DNA from: Branchiostoma belcheri
Taxonomy: Eukaryota > Chordata > Leptocardii > Amphioxiformes > Branchiostomatidae
Reading direction: 5' to 3'
DNA length: 64,000 nt
Assembly (NCBI RefSeq): GCF_001625305.1
Contig: NW_017804021.1
Span: 255,078 to 319,077, forward strand
Part shown: piece after piece, positions 1 through 10,533 of the stretch
How positions within the stretch are numbered: the stretch's first letter is position 1
How the letters are laid out: each line of letters opens with the position of its first letter
Translations under genes and position numbers: made by a program
The notes under the pieces: generated by a model
Told to the model about the DNA's origin: nothing
Databases searched by the model: none
The model's input: only the letters and a program-made list of their open reading frames with translations

Positions 1-240
1 GCATTGCGGTCACCCGGCCATAGCGGTCGGTTTTTGCCGGTCCCTTGAATTTTTCCCATTGACGTAAGCATTAAGAATCGCGTATATAGCGGTCACTGTT
101 CAACGCGGTCAGCGGTCACCCCATTCCGGTCCCGCCGGCTGTCAACATCGCCGATAGCGGTCACGGCTGGCCGGCCGTTACCCGCTAAACACCACGTACG
201 TAACACCACCCGTGCACCCGACCTCGGGCTACGGCCGTTA
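1..240. repeat. Diverged interspersed repeat rich in CGGTCA
   Basis: The stretch is dense in GCGGTCA/AGCGGTC words. Its first about 50 bases align with 3450-3495: both contain GGTCACCYGGCCATAGYGGTC followed by a TTTTG-SCCRGTCCCTTGA block, differing mostly by C/T and G/A changes, as expected for an old CpG-rich repeat family. No terminal repeats or target duplication are visible because the window begins inside it. Function is unknown; it is probably a non-autonomous transposon remnant. Confidence 0.5.
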
Positions 241-1645
241 GGACGTTCAATCAAGCCTTGTGATAATTTTGTGGCCGCTACATTATTAAAATGTGAACTA
301 AAATTAGACTCCAGATGTGTATGAAATAAAGGAAAACTTGATTTTGACACGAAATTTTTGCGGTCGCTCGTGTTGACGTCTTTGATATCTGAAACACCAT
401 GTCGTGCGTGCCGCGGTGCTTTCAGTGGACTCGGCGAAGATTGCGGCAATCATCCTTACAAAAATCTTACGAATATCCATATTTGATTTTTCGATTCCTT
501 GAAAAGCATAAATATGTGGCCAACTTCCCTTTTTCACGGGCATAATTCAAGAAATTTGGGCTGAGAAAATGCGTTTCGTGATTTTTCAAAATGGCGCAGG
601 CAGCTCGCAACAATCAGGTCAATTGGGGTCATCGGAAGACTCCATTGGTTTGGAGGTAGATGTACCGACTTTTATTAAATTTTATAGCATCGAATGGCGT
701 GATTACATTACAAAAATATTTGGAATACATTATTAAAACTAATTTCAATCGTAAACTTAAGTCTGTAGTGAATATTCTACAAAATATGTAAGCCTGAAAG
801 GAGCACTATTTTTGTTGACCACCACATTGGCATAATGGCAGAGGCAGACAACCCACGCCGGAAGAAACCCAAGCCGTAAACAAAGGAAAGTTTTCGCTAC
901 GTTTTCATGTTCAAAAATGACCAAAAAACGGAACATAAACGGCAACAGATGAACAATTATTTTACTGTTAACTAAATGGACAGCATCTTGGTACAAAAAA
1001 TCTTGTTTACATGGTTGGAATTCGTTGTGGCGATGTCGGTCATGCGAAGCACTCACCAAAGAACAAAAACGTGGCGATGTCATTCTCTTCCACCTTTCGA
1101 CTTACGGTACTAGTAACGTGGTGATTGCGGAGAAACGATGGCAAAAGCGGAAAGACAGACGTCAAACTTATTCCACAAGGTGGATGTGATTCAACTGACA
1201 GCGAGTGAGAAGGAATTATCGGTCGAAGGAGCTTAGATTAAAGGAGTTTGCAGTCGGAAGAAACATGGCTTGGAGTCGACAGAAACTTTGTTGCTTGATT
1301 CGCTTTCAAGTTTTCTGTAGGTAAACATCGATGTTACACGTACACTAGAACAGTAAATGGCAACCAGTGATTTTGTATATTTTATTGGGAAGGTTTCATA
1401 GTCCCAGTAGATCAACTGAGTATCATGTCGAGTGCATGCAGTTTTGATATATATTTTTTTTCAAGCCCACAACTAAAGCAAAAGAACAACAATTGAATTA
1501 TAACATGTAATGTTACATTTGAAAAGAGGCTTACCTGTGCAATGAATGTTTTCACATGTTTGAGAATAAAGACATAAATACATCTTTGTTCAATGGTACT
1601 GAAAGCATGTGTCACTTGGGGGGGGGGGGACTAACCGCCATTTCT
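241..1645. other. Non-coding stretch upstream of the GST-like gene
   Basis: Mostly AT-rich sequence without a coding region I can support. Short open frames on both strands (for example a small plus-strand ATG frame at 591 and another at 1139) lack recognisable domains, and none supplies the missing thioredoxin-like half of the downstream GST-like protein. A run of G precedes the transposon-like element at 1646. Upstream exons of the GST-like gene could hide here or outside the window. Confidence 0.5.
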
Positions 1646-3438
1646 GAGGGTCTGCATGCCCTTTTTCGTTAACCGTTATGGGCTATTTTAATTTACCGTT
1701 AATCGTTGCCGGCCCGCTCTAATTCAACGTTAAGCGTTATCAGTATATTCCTCGTGAAGCGTTATGGGTCGTTTTAATTCAACGTACGTTATTTGTCATC
1801 CTAAATTCAGCGTTAAGCGTTAATGAATAATTCTTCGTTACGCCTAATTTTGCCTTTCAAAGTGCAGGAAAATGCGTTTAAAAAATACAAAATTTCCCCG
1901 GGGGAGAATNNNNNNNNNNNNNNNNNNNNACAATTTGCCAATGCATGATACATCAAAACTAAAAAGTCTGCCCCTCTCACATTTGCTGCCTGTGGAATGA
2001 GTTGACTGTTCTAGCCTGTCTTCTCTGGTCTACTCATATCAAATCATCCACCAGAGGACCCCTGCTGAAATCAATGTTGACACAAGGGAACCTGATGTCA
2101 CAACTGTCCCAGTCTGGAGGAGCTAGAAGACCCATCCCAACAGATAATTAAATTATCCCCCAAACTATTTGAAATTTTAGGAATGTACAATGTAGGCTTA
2201 TAGTGACAATGACTTGCTTGAGTTAAAGAAATATGAATTCCTTGGTACTAAGGAAGATTGAAGAGAAGGATTCTTTGCCTGGGAAGATCAGCCTGAGTGA
2301 CCTAATTAGTTACAGCATGGAGGTAGAAAATGGTAACAGGCCTAGGGCCCCCTACTCTGTCACAACACCCACCCTGGCTTTCTACTAGTACTAATTTCCC
2401 TAGCTGACTCGTTTAGGGCTCATCCTAACCTGGTATGCCAGGCCTGGTCCAGGCCTTGGCAGCCCTATTATCTATCCTGGGTGCCATCCGGATTTTTGCT
2501 CTGCAAGAGGGTCTGCATGCCCTTTTTCGTTAACCGTTATGGGCTATTTTAATTTACCGTTAATCGTTGCCGGCCCGCTCTAATTCAACGTTAAGCGTTA
2601 TCAGTATATTCCTCGTGAAGCGTTATGGGTCGTTTTAATTCAACGTAAAACGTTATTTGTCATCCTAAATTCAGCGTTAAGCGTTAATGAATAATTCTTC
2701 GTTACGCCTAATTTTGCCTTTCAAAGTGCAGGAAAATGCGTTTAAAAATACAAAATTCCCGGGGGAGAATGCCCCCGGACCCCCCTACATTGCGCGCGCC
2801 TTTGGCGCTCGACTCGCGCTTCTGCGCTCGGTCCCTTCGGCTCTAGCCAGAACCAGTTTTTCCTTCAATTTCCGGACGTTTGCGGAGAGTTACAGAATTT
2901 TTTAACGAATTTGTCAACCTTGACAGGCAAATTAACAAAAATCTTGAGTAAAATATGAAAACATCAGAAGGACCGACAAACACTCACACATGATTTGCCT
3001 CTCAAAATGCGGGAAATTGCGTTTTTGAAGGCTTAAAAATCCTAAATTTCCCGGGGGAGCATTCCCCTGGACCCCCCTAGATTACGAGCGCCTTCGGCGC
3101 TCCCTTCTCAAAATCCATCGGTAAAACTGGGCAGACTGAAAAAATGCAAGCTGGCCGACGTCGACTCGGACACCCCGGTATTTGTGGACGCACTCGGGGA
3201 CCAGGGCAGGTGGGAAACACAGGGAACACATACCTTTAATGCATGCTTCATTACATGTAAGGTATACGTAATTTTGTCAGTGATCACAAAGCGAGATACC
3301 AAATCCAGTGCAGCTCGAAAAAAAAGCCTGTCAATTTACCGTTAAGCGTTGCCGACCGTCCTGAATTTACCGTTAAGCGTTATCGGTCCTGCTGAATTTA
3401 CCGTTAACCGTTGCCAGGACCCCCCCATGCAGACCCTC
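1646..3438. mobile_element. Non-autonomous DNA transposon, family A (TIR GAGGGTCTGCATG)
   Basis: The left end GAGGGTCTGCATG at 1646 and the right end CATGCAGACCCTC ending at 3438 are perfect 13-bp inverted repeats. The flanks ATTTCT (1640-1645) and ATTTCT (3439-3444) form a 6-bp target duplication. Subterminal DNA is packed with CGTTAA, AAGCGTTA and ACCGTTA words; at the right end (about 3336-3415) they form roughly 30-bp repeats. No transposase frame is visible. The first about 263 bases (1646-1909) recur at 2507-2770 and are interrupted by the 20-N gap, so the internal structure may be an assembly artefact. A short relative lies at 63617-63827. Confidence 0.7.
1910..1929. other. Assembly gap (20 N)
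   Basis: Run of N inside the family A element, immediately after the first copy of a duplicated element 5' end; it probably marks a collapsed or unresolved repeat. Confidence 0.99.
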
Positions 3439-3444
3439 ATTTCT

Positions 3445-3504
3445 CTATAGTGGTCACCTGGCCATAGTGGTCAATTTTGGCCAGTCCCTTGAGTGACCAC
3501 TATA
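3445..3504. repeat. Inverted-repeat fragment related to the repeat at 1-240
   Basis: CTATAGTGGTCAC near 3445 pairs with GTGACCACTATAG near 3492, a 13-bp inverted pair around a GGCCA-containing loop. The sequence between resembles the start of the window. It directly follows the family A element's target duplication. Likely a short transposon remnant. Confidence 0.5.
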
Positions 3505-3593
3505 GACAGGTTTGACTGTATAGAGAGACCTGGGGCTGATATATCTCTTACATTACCATCTAGTTTACTCTTCATGTCCGTATGATTTGGCAG

Positions 3594-6500
3594 GATTTTA
3601 GTCCGTACATGTTGCAAAACATGGTAGGCGTGGCACAGCGGGCTGCGTTTCCCTCACGAGACGCGCTGGAGGCGACCTTACAGGACGATTTACCCGAGAA
3701 ACAGCGAGAAATGATTTTACAGTGAGCAATTTTGTTGCATTTGATTTCAGTCTTATACACTTACTTTACTTTGGCTTGAAGCTCGTTTTATTTTTGGTGC
3801 TTTTCAGAGAAAAAAAGCTAATCCAACTACATATTCCCAAATTCAGTTTCTTTCCCTAATTCAAATACTAATTGGAAATCCTAACACTAGTACTCTTCAT
3901 ATCACATATTACAGGGCTCGAAATGCTTTTCAGGAAGTCTTGATCATACTAAAAACTGTTCAGAAACCATAATTTATATTATACTTCACGGGTGGTAACC
4001 GTCAATGCAGCTAATGAAAATACACATACAGAACTTTGTATATAAAAACAGTACATTGACTAGTGTAGGTTAGATGTAGGTCAAATCAGAAATACATACA
4101 AAGATTTAATACCTGCACTAATCTGCATTGCAGGTGGTATTTCGAGCCTGTATCTTTAAATTGGTTTCTATTCATTAATACAATTCAACATGGTTATTTT
4201 AGTTTCGTTTTCTTTGTTCAAATTAACGGTGACTTATTTTTTGATAACATTTGTATCCCCTTCTCTCTATAGTTTCCTCTCATTGTCTTGGTTTCCATGG
4301 TGCTAAAGGATAAGGTATCTGCACCCTTTTCTTCACTTTGAGTTCTGGATTATCCATGTTTTCCTTTCACATATTATTTTATTTCTTTTGCAGTTGATAT
4401 TTTCACTTTACAAGTAGTGTTAGGAAGGTCCTAGCTAAGAAAAAAAATAACTTCCAAAGTACATTACAGTGTTATAACCTATGAAATTTCAGTTTGAAAG
4501 ATTGGCTGTTGTTCATTGAGTTTGAATTCTTTACATACAAATGCCCATAGCAACATACATGTATATGATTCTTTCACCCTTTTTGTTCATTTTAGGGGTG
4601 GGTTTAGTTCCCTCTAGTTTATTTTTTTCAGTAGACTAGTTCTAATTTGCTCAATACAAAGTAGCAGTTTTGCTCACATATTATGGAAATTTTTGGCAAT
4701 TTTTTGTCTGAACTTAAGAATGCCCCAACAAGCACCATCATGACTTATAACATTTCTAACTGATCACTTTCAGGTACAATGCATCACTCTGTAGCATATT
4801 TTTTTTACTATTTCAAATATTGTACTGCCTGTATGTTTGACATGATATGACTTGTTGTTTCATCAGGACATACGATGGAACCTATCGTACAGAGGAGGAG
4901 CTATCCCATCATGCAATGGGCTGCTATCAGAGCCTTCTTGAGTTGGAAAAGGCTTTAAATGGACAAGACTATCTGGTAAGAAAGTAGGCTGTCATACTCA
5001 ACACTATTTCAATATCTGAAATACAGATCCAATGGTCATCTAGATCCCAATAACTGATTATATACAGAAAATCAAAGAAATCTGTTCAAACCCATTGTGA
5101 GTTATAGCTGCAAACACACAAACACAACATTCTGTTAGTGATAGTCAACTAAGTCATAGTCCAAATTTAAGTTTGTAACACCTACATAGTGTTAGATAAT
5201 TGTGTACGGGAGCCCATGTCTCTGTCCTTGGTGCTGAAATCCTTTTCCTGCATGCCTGCACTAGTCTGCTGTTCAGAAGTCACAGTGAAAACTGCAAATA
5301 GAAAAGTAGCACGGACAAATCGTGATTTACAGTATATGTAGTAGAAGTAAGGATTGAACTGGTATGCACGACTAAAGTTCTGTACATTATATGTAGTAAA
5401 TAAATGCAGCCTTTTATAGCGCTGAATTGATGCAGCATTTACAAACAGTTTACAATCACATCAGAAGAATCAATCAATAATCACATAATACACATGATAC
5501 ATATAATATTTGCTCCACACACTTTTGTGGAACTGTCGCAAAGGTCTGTGCGGCTTCCATTCGGGGCCACAAGGTGACCTAAATACAACTTTTCCCCAAC
5601 CTAACTTGGGTACCCATTCACACCTGAGTGGAGTGAAGAAAGTCCTGTCAAGTGCCTTTCCCAAGGGCACAATGTCAGGGCACATGTCCAGACATGTCCC
5701 AGGTACAACTCAAGATCGAACCTGAGTCTCCCCGTTTCATAGTCAAATGCTCTACCACTACGCCACCTGATGCCAAGACATTACATGATCCATCTTGTAT
5801 TGTTGACTTGTCCAGATGGACTTCCTCTCCATTGCTGAGATCACCCTGTACCCACGGCTGCACCAGTTCGGCAGCGCCGGTCTACCCATCCAGGGCAGTG
5901 TGTTCCCCAACATCTCCCGTTACCTCGGCAACCTCTGGTATAGGTAACGTTAAACCGGAGTGGCGCGGCGTCACCTCGGGATCATTAAGGTGTCGGGTAG
6001 AGGGTGGCTCGCTGTAGTTAACATGCATTTTATGCTGCTGCTTTGGACCAGTGTTTGTGAGTAACCAGCTTTGCCTTAACGACAAATTACATGTTAAGAT
6101 AATCATAGAAGACTAGTGATAAGTAATTGTGATAAATAATAGATATATAGTATTAGATGAAATGTACCTGTATATAAGCAGAAATAGATCTCCTCATTGT
6201 CCTCATTCTATCAACATTATGTAGCTCTAAGGTTGTATAGATTAAAATTTTTATTAGACTAAGTTTGCCAATAGTCTTATAGAATGCTCTATCTTAGACT
6301 TTGTACTTTGACTTCTATTCTATGGCTTAGAATGTGGATTGAATGAATGTAGGTTGTACTAAATCTAGTTTAATGGTAATATAGGGTTAGCTGGTAGTCT
6401 TATACATGTATGTAACACTTAAAATAGTAAAACAACCAGATATCTCCTTATCGAATTGCCTGTTTTTTCCTTTTCCCGTACAGGGGTGCTGTGAGGAAGA

Positions 6501-9500
6501 GTGAACCCATGAAGCAGTGGGTTGAGCACCTAACCCTGTCCATGGTGCCAGGTGTCCTGGTCAAGATGGGGAACTTCCGCAGTGGCAAGAAGGTGAAGAG
6601 ATTCAGCGGATCCACTGTCCTGTCCAGGTAAGGACATAACTATTCACACACTCAACTCACTATCCAGTATATCATCTCTGGATTGCAGTTATCATTTATC
6701 TGCCAGTTAACACAATGTTGCCACATAAAAAAAAAGCATGTTTGACAGCAGTGTAACACACACATGCACAGTCTAGATGTGCAGAAATCATTTCAGCACC
6801 AAGGACAGACCAACTCCAAAGACTACAGATGTACAGTGCATTGACAATAGACATTTTTTTCAGGGTGGCACGGCAGTTACCAATATATGTGAGCTGGCAG
6901 AATTGTGTTTAACTCGGTAGAATGAAGTTACATTATAGGTAGCATAGTTGGGGTGTAGGGGCCCCAACACTGTTTGATCCATACCTCCTAAATTCTGAGT
7001 GGTATAGCTAATATTTGTTGCAAGTAATTTTCAATGTTACTGAATGTTACCTGTACCAGTTGGAAGTATTTTGAGCCCTGGGTACCTGTACCAGTGCAGG
7101 TATGCAGATAAAAGTATTTCGAGCCCTGGGTTAGTACATTTGAACTGTTGATCTCCCCCCCCCCCCCAGGGTGTTCCAGCTAGCGAGCCAGACAAGGACC
7201 ATGGATCGGGAGATGTTGAAGCGAGAGGGGGAGGTGCAGGAGGGAGAGTTCCTCGTCCATCACTACTCCACTGCTGCTGAGCCACTACAGGTCCAGCTGC
7301 TGCTGATGGAGAAGGTGGGTGGGGTTAGGGTTGAGGTTAGGATTAGTTTTAGGGTTAGGGTTAGTTTTAGGGTTAGGGTTAGGGTTAGTTTTAGGGTTAG
7401 GGTTAGTTTTAGGGTTAGTTTTAGGGTTAGGGTTAGTTTTAGGGTTAGGGTTAGGGTTGGTTTTAGGGTTAAGGTTAGGGTTAGGGTTGATGGAGAAGGT
7501 GGGTGGGGCAGAATACAACAGTTCTGCTACACTGGTGAAGGCTAGACATCCAGGTAATAAGATACGCCAAAAAACAGTTACTCATTGACAAGCAACTGGA
7601 TATGATTTTGGAAACGGTCAGACGTTTCAGGTAGCATCCACTACCTTTGTGACATCTCAGTATCATCCTTGCGTTCCCTACAGGGAGCCAAATATAGCAC
7701 GATGAAGCGCGGCTTTGTGGAGATGATTGGTCGTCCTCACGGGTCTGCCGGCCGTTTCCGGGTGCGGCATGGCAACAGGATCCTGACAGGATCACGAGGG
7801 GTCCTGGAATATGTGGACTCTGTTACTGGAGTTGACTGTGAGTTATCGTGCAGGCTTTTTCACTTTTTTGTCCACTAATTAAGACTATGTACTAGGTTGA
7901 ATATTGAGTTCGAACTGTAATTTCCAACACGCGAAATTGGACTTACCCAAATTTTCCACTCTACAACTCCAGTCTATCTCATGGAGGTTCATCTGTGTTA
8001 GTAGTAATCATAGTAAAATGCTAAACTTTATTCCAACACAAAGGGTACACAGGGATCAAATTTTCAACGACCATGACTGGAAAGGGCCGACTGTAAAGCG
8101 ATGCAAAGTCACTGACCTGGTCTATCCTGGCTAGAGAATAATACAGATGAAGTAAACATGAAAAATACATTGTATATTACATGTATTATAGATAAAGTTG
8201 GTTTAGTTTATCAAAAGACGTAAACTGTGTGCTTCTCTCTACAGTGACGTTGCCGGCCCTGTACCCAAAGGACCCTCTGCTGAGAGCAAAGTGCCAGCAG
8301 TGGCAGGCCTGGGAACAAGACTTCTACTGTCAGGACATGGTGTACCTGCTGGAGAGGAAGGTGGTCGCACAGAAGCTGCACGACAGGTCAGGGATAACCT
8401 CCTTGCATGCCTTACGGGAGCAGTCAGCAATTTTTTTTTTTAATCACACATACTAGTAGATTGCACAGGCTTAGAAGTCTGGCTGCCTGCCCTAGTATGT
8501 GCATGGAAAGGCGTGCACGATATAAGTGCGATCAGGAACCCCCCCCCCCAAAAAAAGTAAATGCCGACCGCTCCCATGGCACCTGCAAAGGAGGCTAGGT
8601 TAGAATATACTGGGTCTGTTTGTTGATTAGTTGGATTGTTTGTTTGTTTTGCATAACCGGTACCAGTAAGCTACCTTTGGTTAGGCGAAACACACCAGTT
8701 TTGTACAAGCTGTGTAAGACCGGATGTTAAGATTTCATTCACTCACACTTGAAAGGACTTTTTTAGAAGACTTAGTGTGGTTGGTTCTTGAGAGGTGTCT
8801 TTCCTCAAACACAGGACCTCCAGATTAACATCCCAGCATTTTTCCACCATGTTCATTGTGGAAAAGCATAATGAACAGTGGTCCATCATGGCTGAGACCT
8901 ATAGAAATTGCTTAATGTTGCTTGTAATGTTACACCATATGCCAGACAGCATTTGACCCGATTTAACTTAGTTTCTTGTATGTATCAGGTATGACATGAC
9001 AAATCTGGACGAGCTGCTAGCACTTCAGAATGACGTCCGCTTCCTGGCTACTTTTCTCCATATCATGAAGCTTTACATGTCAAGGTATGTGGGACCAGGC
9101 AAATACATTTGTAGACCTGGATTTGATATACAGCAACTCTTGTAAAGCTCAGTTGGTCATTTCAGTTGTTAACTAGCCTCTACCAGGCTTTAGAAGCAAC
9201 TACATGTAGATACATATAAATGGTAATGAAGGGTAGCATCTAGCCTCTACCAGGCTTCGGAAGCAGCTGGAAAGATATATAGAAATTGGCCAAATAGACA
9301 GATAACATGCTACGGGAGATGATCTGCTAAAGAAGCATAGTTTGCCTCTCTGAAAGCAAGCTAAATCCCCTGGCATGTTATCTGTCTATTTGGCCAGTTT
9401 CTACATTATCTTTCCAGCTGCCAGGATACATATATCTGCCACTTTGAAAAGCACTGTGTTTGAGAGATACATGTACATTTTGTATGTAGTGCAGCACCCC

Positions 9501-10533
9501 CAGGTATGCACAGTTTAGATATGCAGTAGTGCATTATGCATTGGAGATCTCTAAATTTAGACACATTTTTCAGGTTAGCAGATATAGAAGAACCAGCAGA
9601 ATTGGGTATATAGTTAATGTTATGTCCTTGATCGTCAGCTTGCAAAGATTTTTTTTTTAAGTTATAACCTTTAATTCTTACCCCATTCCAGGGTGGTCCG
9701 TGGCACGGAAATGTGGGAGAAGCTGGGTAAGACATACGGGCACCTGGTAGAGGGGGACGCAGCGCGGGTGGGGAATGTGGTCATGTACATGGAGCTCATC
9801 AGGAAACGCCTGGAGTACCTGGACCAGTACCTCAAGGTGGGTACATGTACTTGTTTATGTGACTCCTGTTGTTTTTTTTTTGTTTTTATTTACATATTAA
9901 TCTTTAGGGTAGTCCCTTTAGTTATGGCTTCACCACACCACAAAGTGTGTCTCATGTTTCTTTTCTTCTTCTTGTTCTTCTCCTCCTGCCATTTCTTTAA
10001 ATTGATTCAACTCTGCCAATTGAATGACCTGAAATTTGGCATGGAGGTAGAGTGGGCAAAAGTCCCCAGACGTCTTTTTCCATCTTTTTAAAGGCCTTTA
10101 AAAAAATGTACATTTTGGGATCTGGAGCCCTGGTATATGAATGACCTGAAATTTGGTATGGGAATACCTTGGACACGTGTCCACAGAATGCCGTTCACAA
10201 ATTCACAAATGGATATACAATGTATAACATAAGGTAGTAACATAGGTAGCATAGGAGTAATGAGTCATACAAACAACAAGTATAAACATGAAATTTTGCT
10301 GTCTATACCCACAGAACAAGGACTATCTGGTAGGAGACATGCTAACCTTCGCTGACATCTGTGTCTTCTGTCGTCTGCTGTTCCTCCCCGGGACAGGCGT
10401 CCACATCTCTGAGAAACTCTACCCCAACCTGACCACGTGGATGGGAGCTCTCCGTCAGCGAGAAAACTTCGGAAAGATCGCAGAGGAAGTGGAAACAAAT
10501 CTTGGGAAATTCTTCATTCCCGAGGCTTCTTAA
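3594..10533 (+). CDS. Tandem GST-like domain protein (5' partial, 10 exons)
   Basis: Exons: 3594-3721, 4867-4975, 5816-5943, 6484-6627, 7170-7314, 7684-7837, 8245-8386, 8989-9084, 9692-9836, 10315-10533. All junctions are GT/AG and the frame is continuous, giving 469 visible residues and a TAA stop. The first about 110 residues look like a GST C-terminal helical domain (GQDYL..LSIAEITLYPRL). After a linker, about residues 192-270 resemble a thioredoxin-like GST N-domain (FLVHHYSTAAEPLQVQLLL, then HGNRILTGSRGVLEY). Residues 275-469 form a second GST C-domain with the DYLVGDMLTFADI N-cap signature and YPNLTTWM. So it has two GST-like modules; the thioredoxin half of module 1 is absent and must lie upstream. 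Glutathione-dependent catalysis is possible, but no catalytic Tyr/Ser/Cys can be assigned and the role is unknown. The first acceptor (CAG before 3594) is an inference; an ATG at 3583 is an alternative start. Confidence 0.82.
3912..4150. mobile_element. Short TIR element, family C (GGGCTCGAAAT ends)
   Basis: Starts CAGGGCTCGAAAT and ends ATTTCGAGCCTG, an inverted terminal repeat, about 240 bp, within intron 1 of the GST-like gene. The interior has CCTGCACTAATCTGCA-type words shared with the copies at 31827-32151 and 45038-45302. No open frame. Non-autonomous (MITE-like). Confidence 0.65.
5585..5790 (-). repeat. tRNA-derived SINE, minus orientation
   Basis: The reverse complement shows an A-box-like TGGCGTAGTGG and a B-box-like GGTTCGATC about 45 bases apart, followed by a non-tRNA tail containing GTGCCCTTGGGAAAGGCACTT. 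The same tail word is present at about 20940-20965 on the plus strand. It lies in intron 2 of the GST-like gene. It lacks a paired acceptor stem, so it is not a functional tRNA. Confidence 0.65.
6792..6812 (+). promoter_or_regulatory. RE1/NRSE-like half-strong site
   Basis: TTCAGCACCAAGGACAG followed by ACCA; 17 of 21 positions agree with the REST consensus TTCAGCACCAYGGACAGCGCC, with the right end weak. It sits in intron 4 of the GST-like gene. The 17-mer is identical to those at 18870, 18959, 19048 and 58777 while the flanks differ. Confidence 0.35.
6978..7131. repeat. 3' ends of family C elements, two in tandem
   Basis: Two right termini ending ATTTTGAGCCCTGG (about 7066-7081) and ATTTCGAGCCCTGG (about 7117-7132), preceded by a segment shared with 32040-32151 (TCCTAAATTCTGAGTGGT). 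Left ends are missing, so these are truncated copies in intron 4 of the GST-like gene. Confidence 0.55.
7321..7487. repeat. Interstitial telomere-like repeat (TTAGGG/TTTTAGGG)
   Basis: About 165 bp of GGGTTA and TTTTAGGG units starting directly after the donor of exon 5 of the GST-like gene. It is bracketed by an identical 21-bp direct duplication (7304-7324 and 7488-7508) that spans the exon end and donor. The tract stays open in several frames (Val-Arg or Pro-Asn repeats), which are not real proteins. Confidence 0.9.
7537..7665. repeat. Interspersed repeat, family H
   Basis: Contains GCAACTGGATATGATTTTGG then GTCAGACGTTTCAGGTAGC and ATCCACTACCTTTGT. Closely similar blocks occur at 16255-16345 and 32600-32720, in introns of different genes. 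Non-coding; origin unknown. Confidence 0.55.
9242..9425. mobile_element. Fold-back MITE, family D
   Basis: An approximately 70-base arm (TACCAGGCTTCGGAAGCAGC, GAAATTGGCCAAATAGACAG, ATAACATGC) is followed by its imperfect reverse complement (GGCATGTTATCTGTCTATTT, GGCCAGTTTCTAC, TTTCCAGCTGCCAGG). Related hairpin elements lie at 27799-27989 and 28353-28580. A solo end occurs at about 9176-9200. Located in intron 8 of the GST-like gene. Confidence 0.65.

Noticed and set aside
93-543. Minus-strand open frames of 79-118 codons at the window start
   Set aside because: They run through a CGGTCA-rich repeat, have no domain and no splice context.
591-660. Small plus-strand frame MAQAARNNQVNWGHRKTPLVWR as first exon of the GST-like gene
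   Set aside because: Does not resemble a thioredoxin-like GST half and no matching donor or next exon was convincing.
1139-1240. Short frame MAKAERQTSNLFHKVDVIQL and onward
   Set aside because: 32 codons ending in an in-frame stop, without a domain; probably chance.
7285-7588. Long Val-Arg, Leu-Gly and Asn-Pro repeat proteins
   Set aside because: Translations of the telomere-like GGGTTA tract in different frames.
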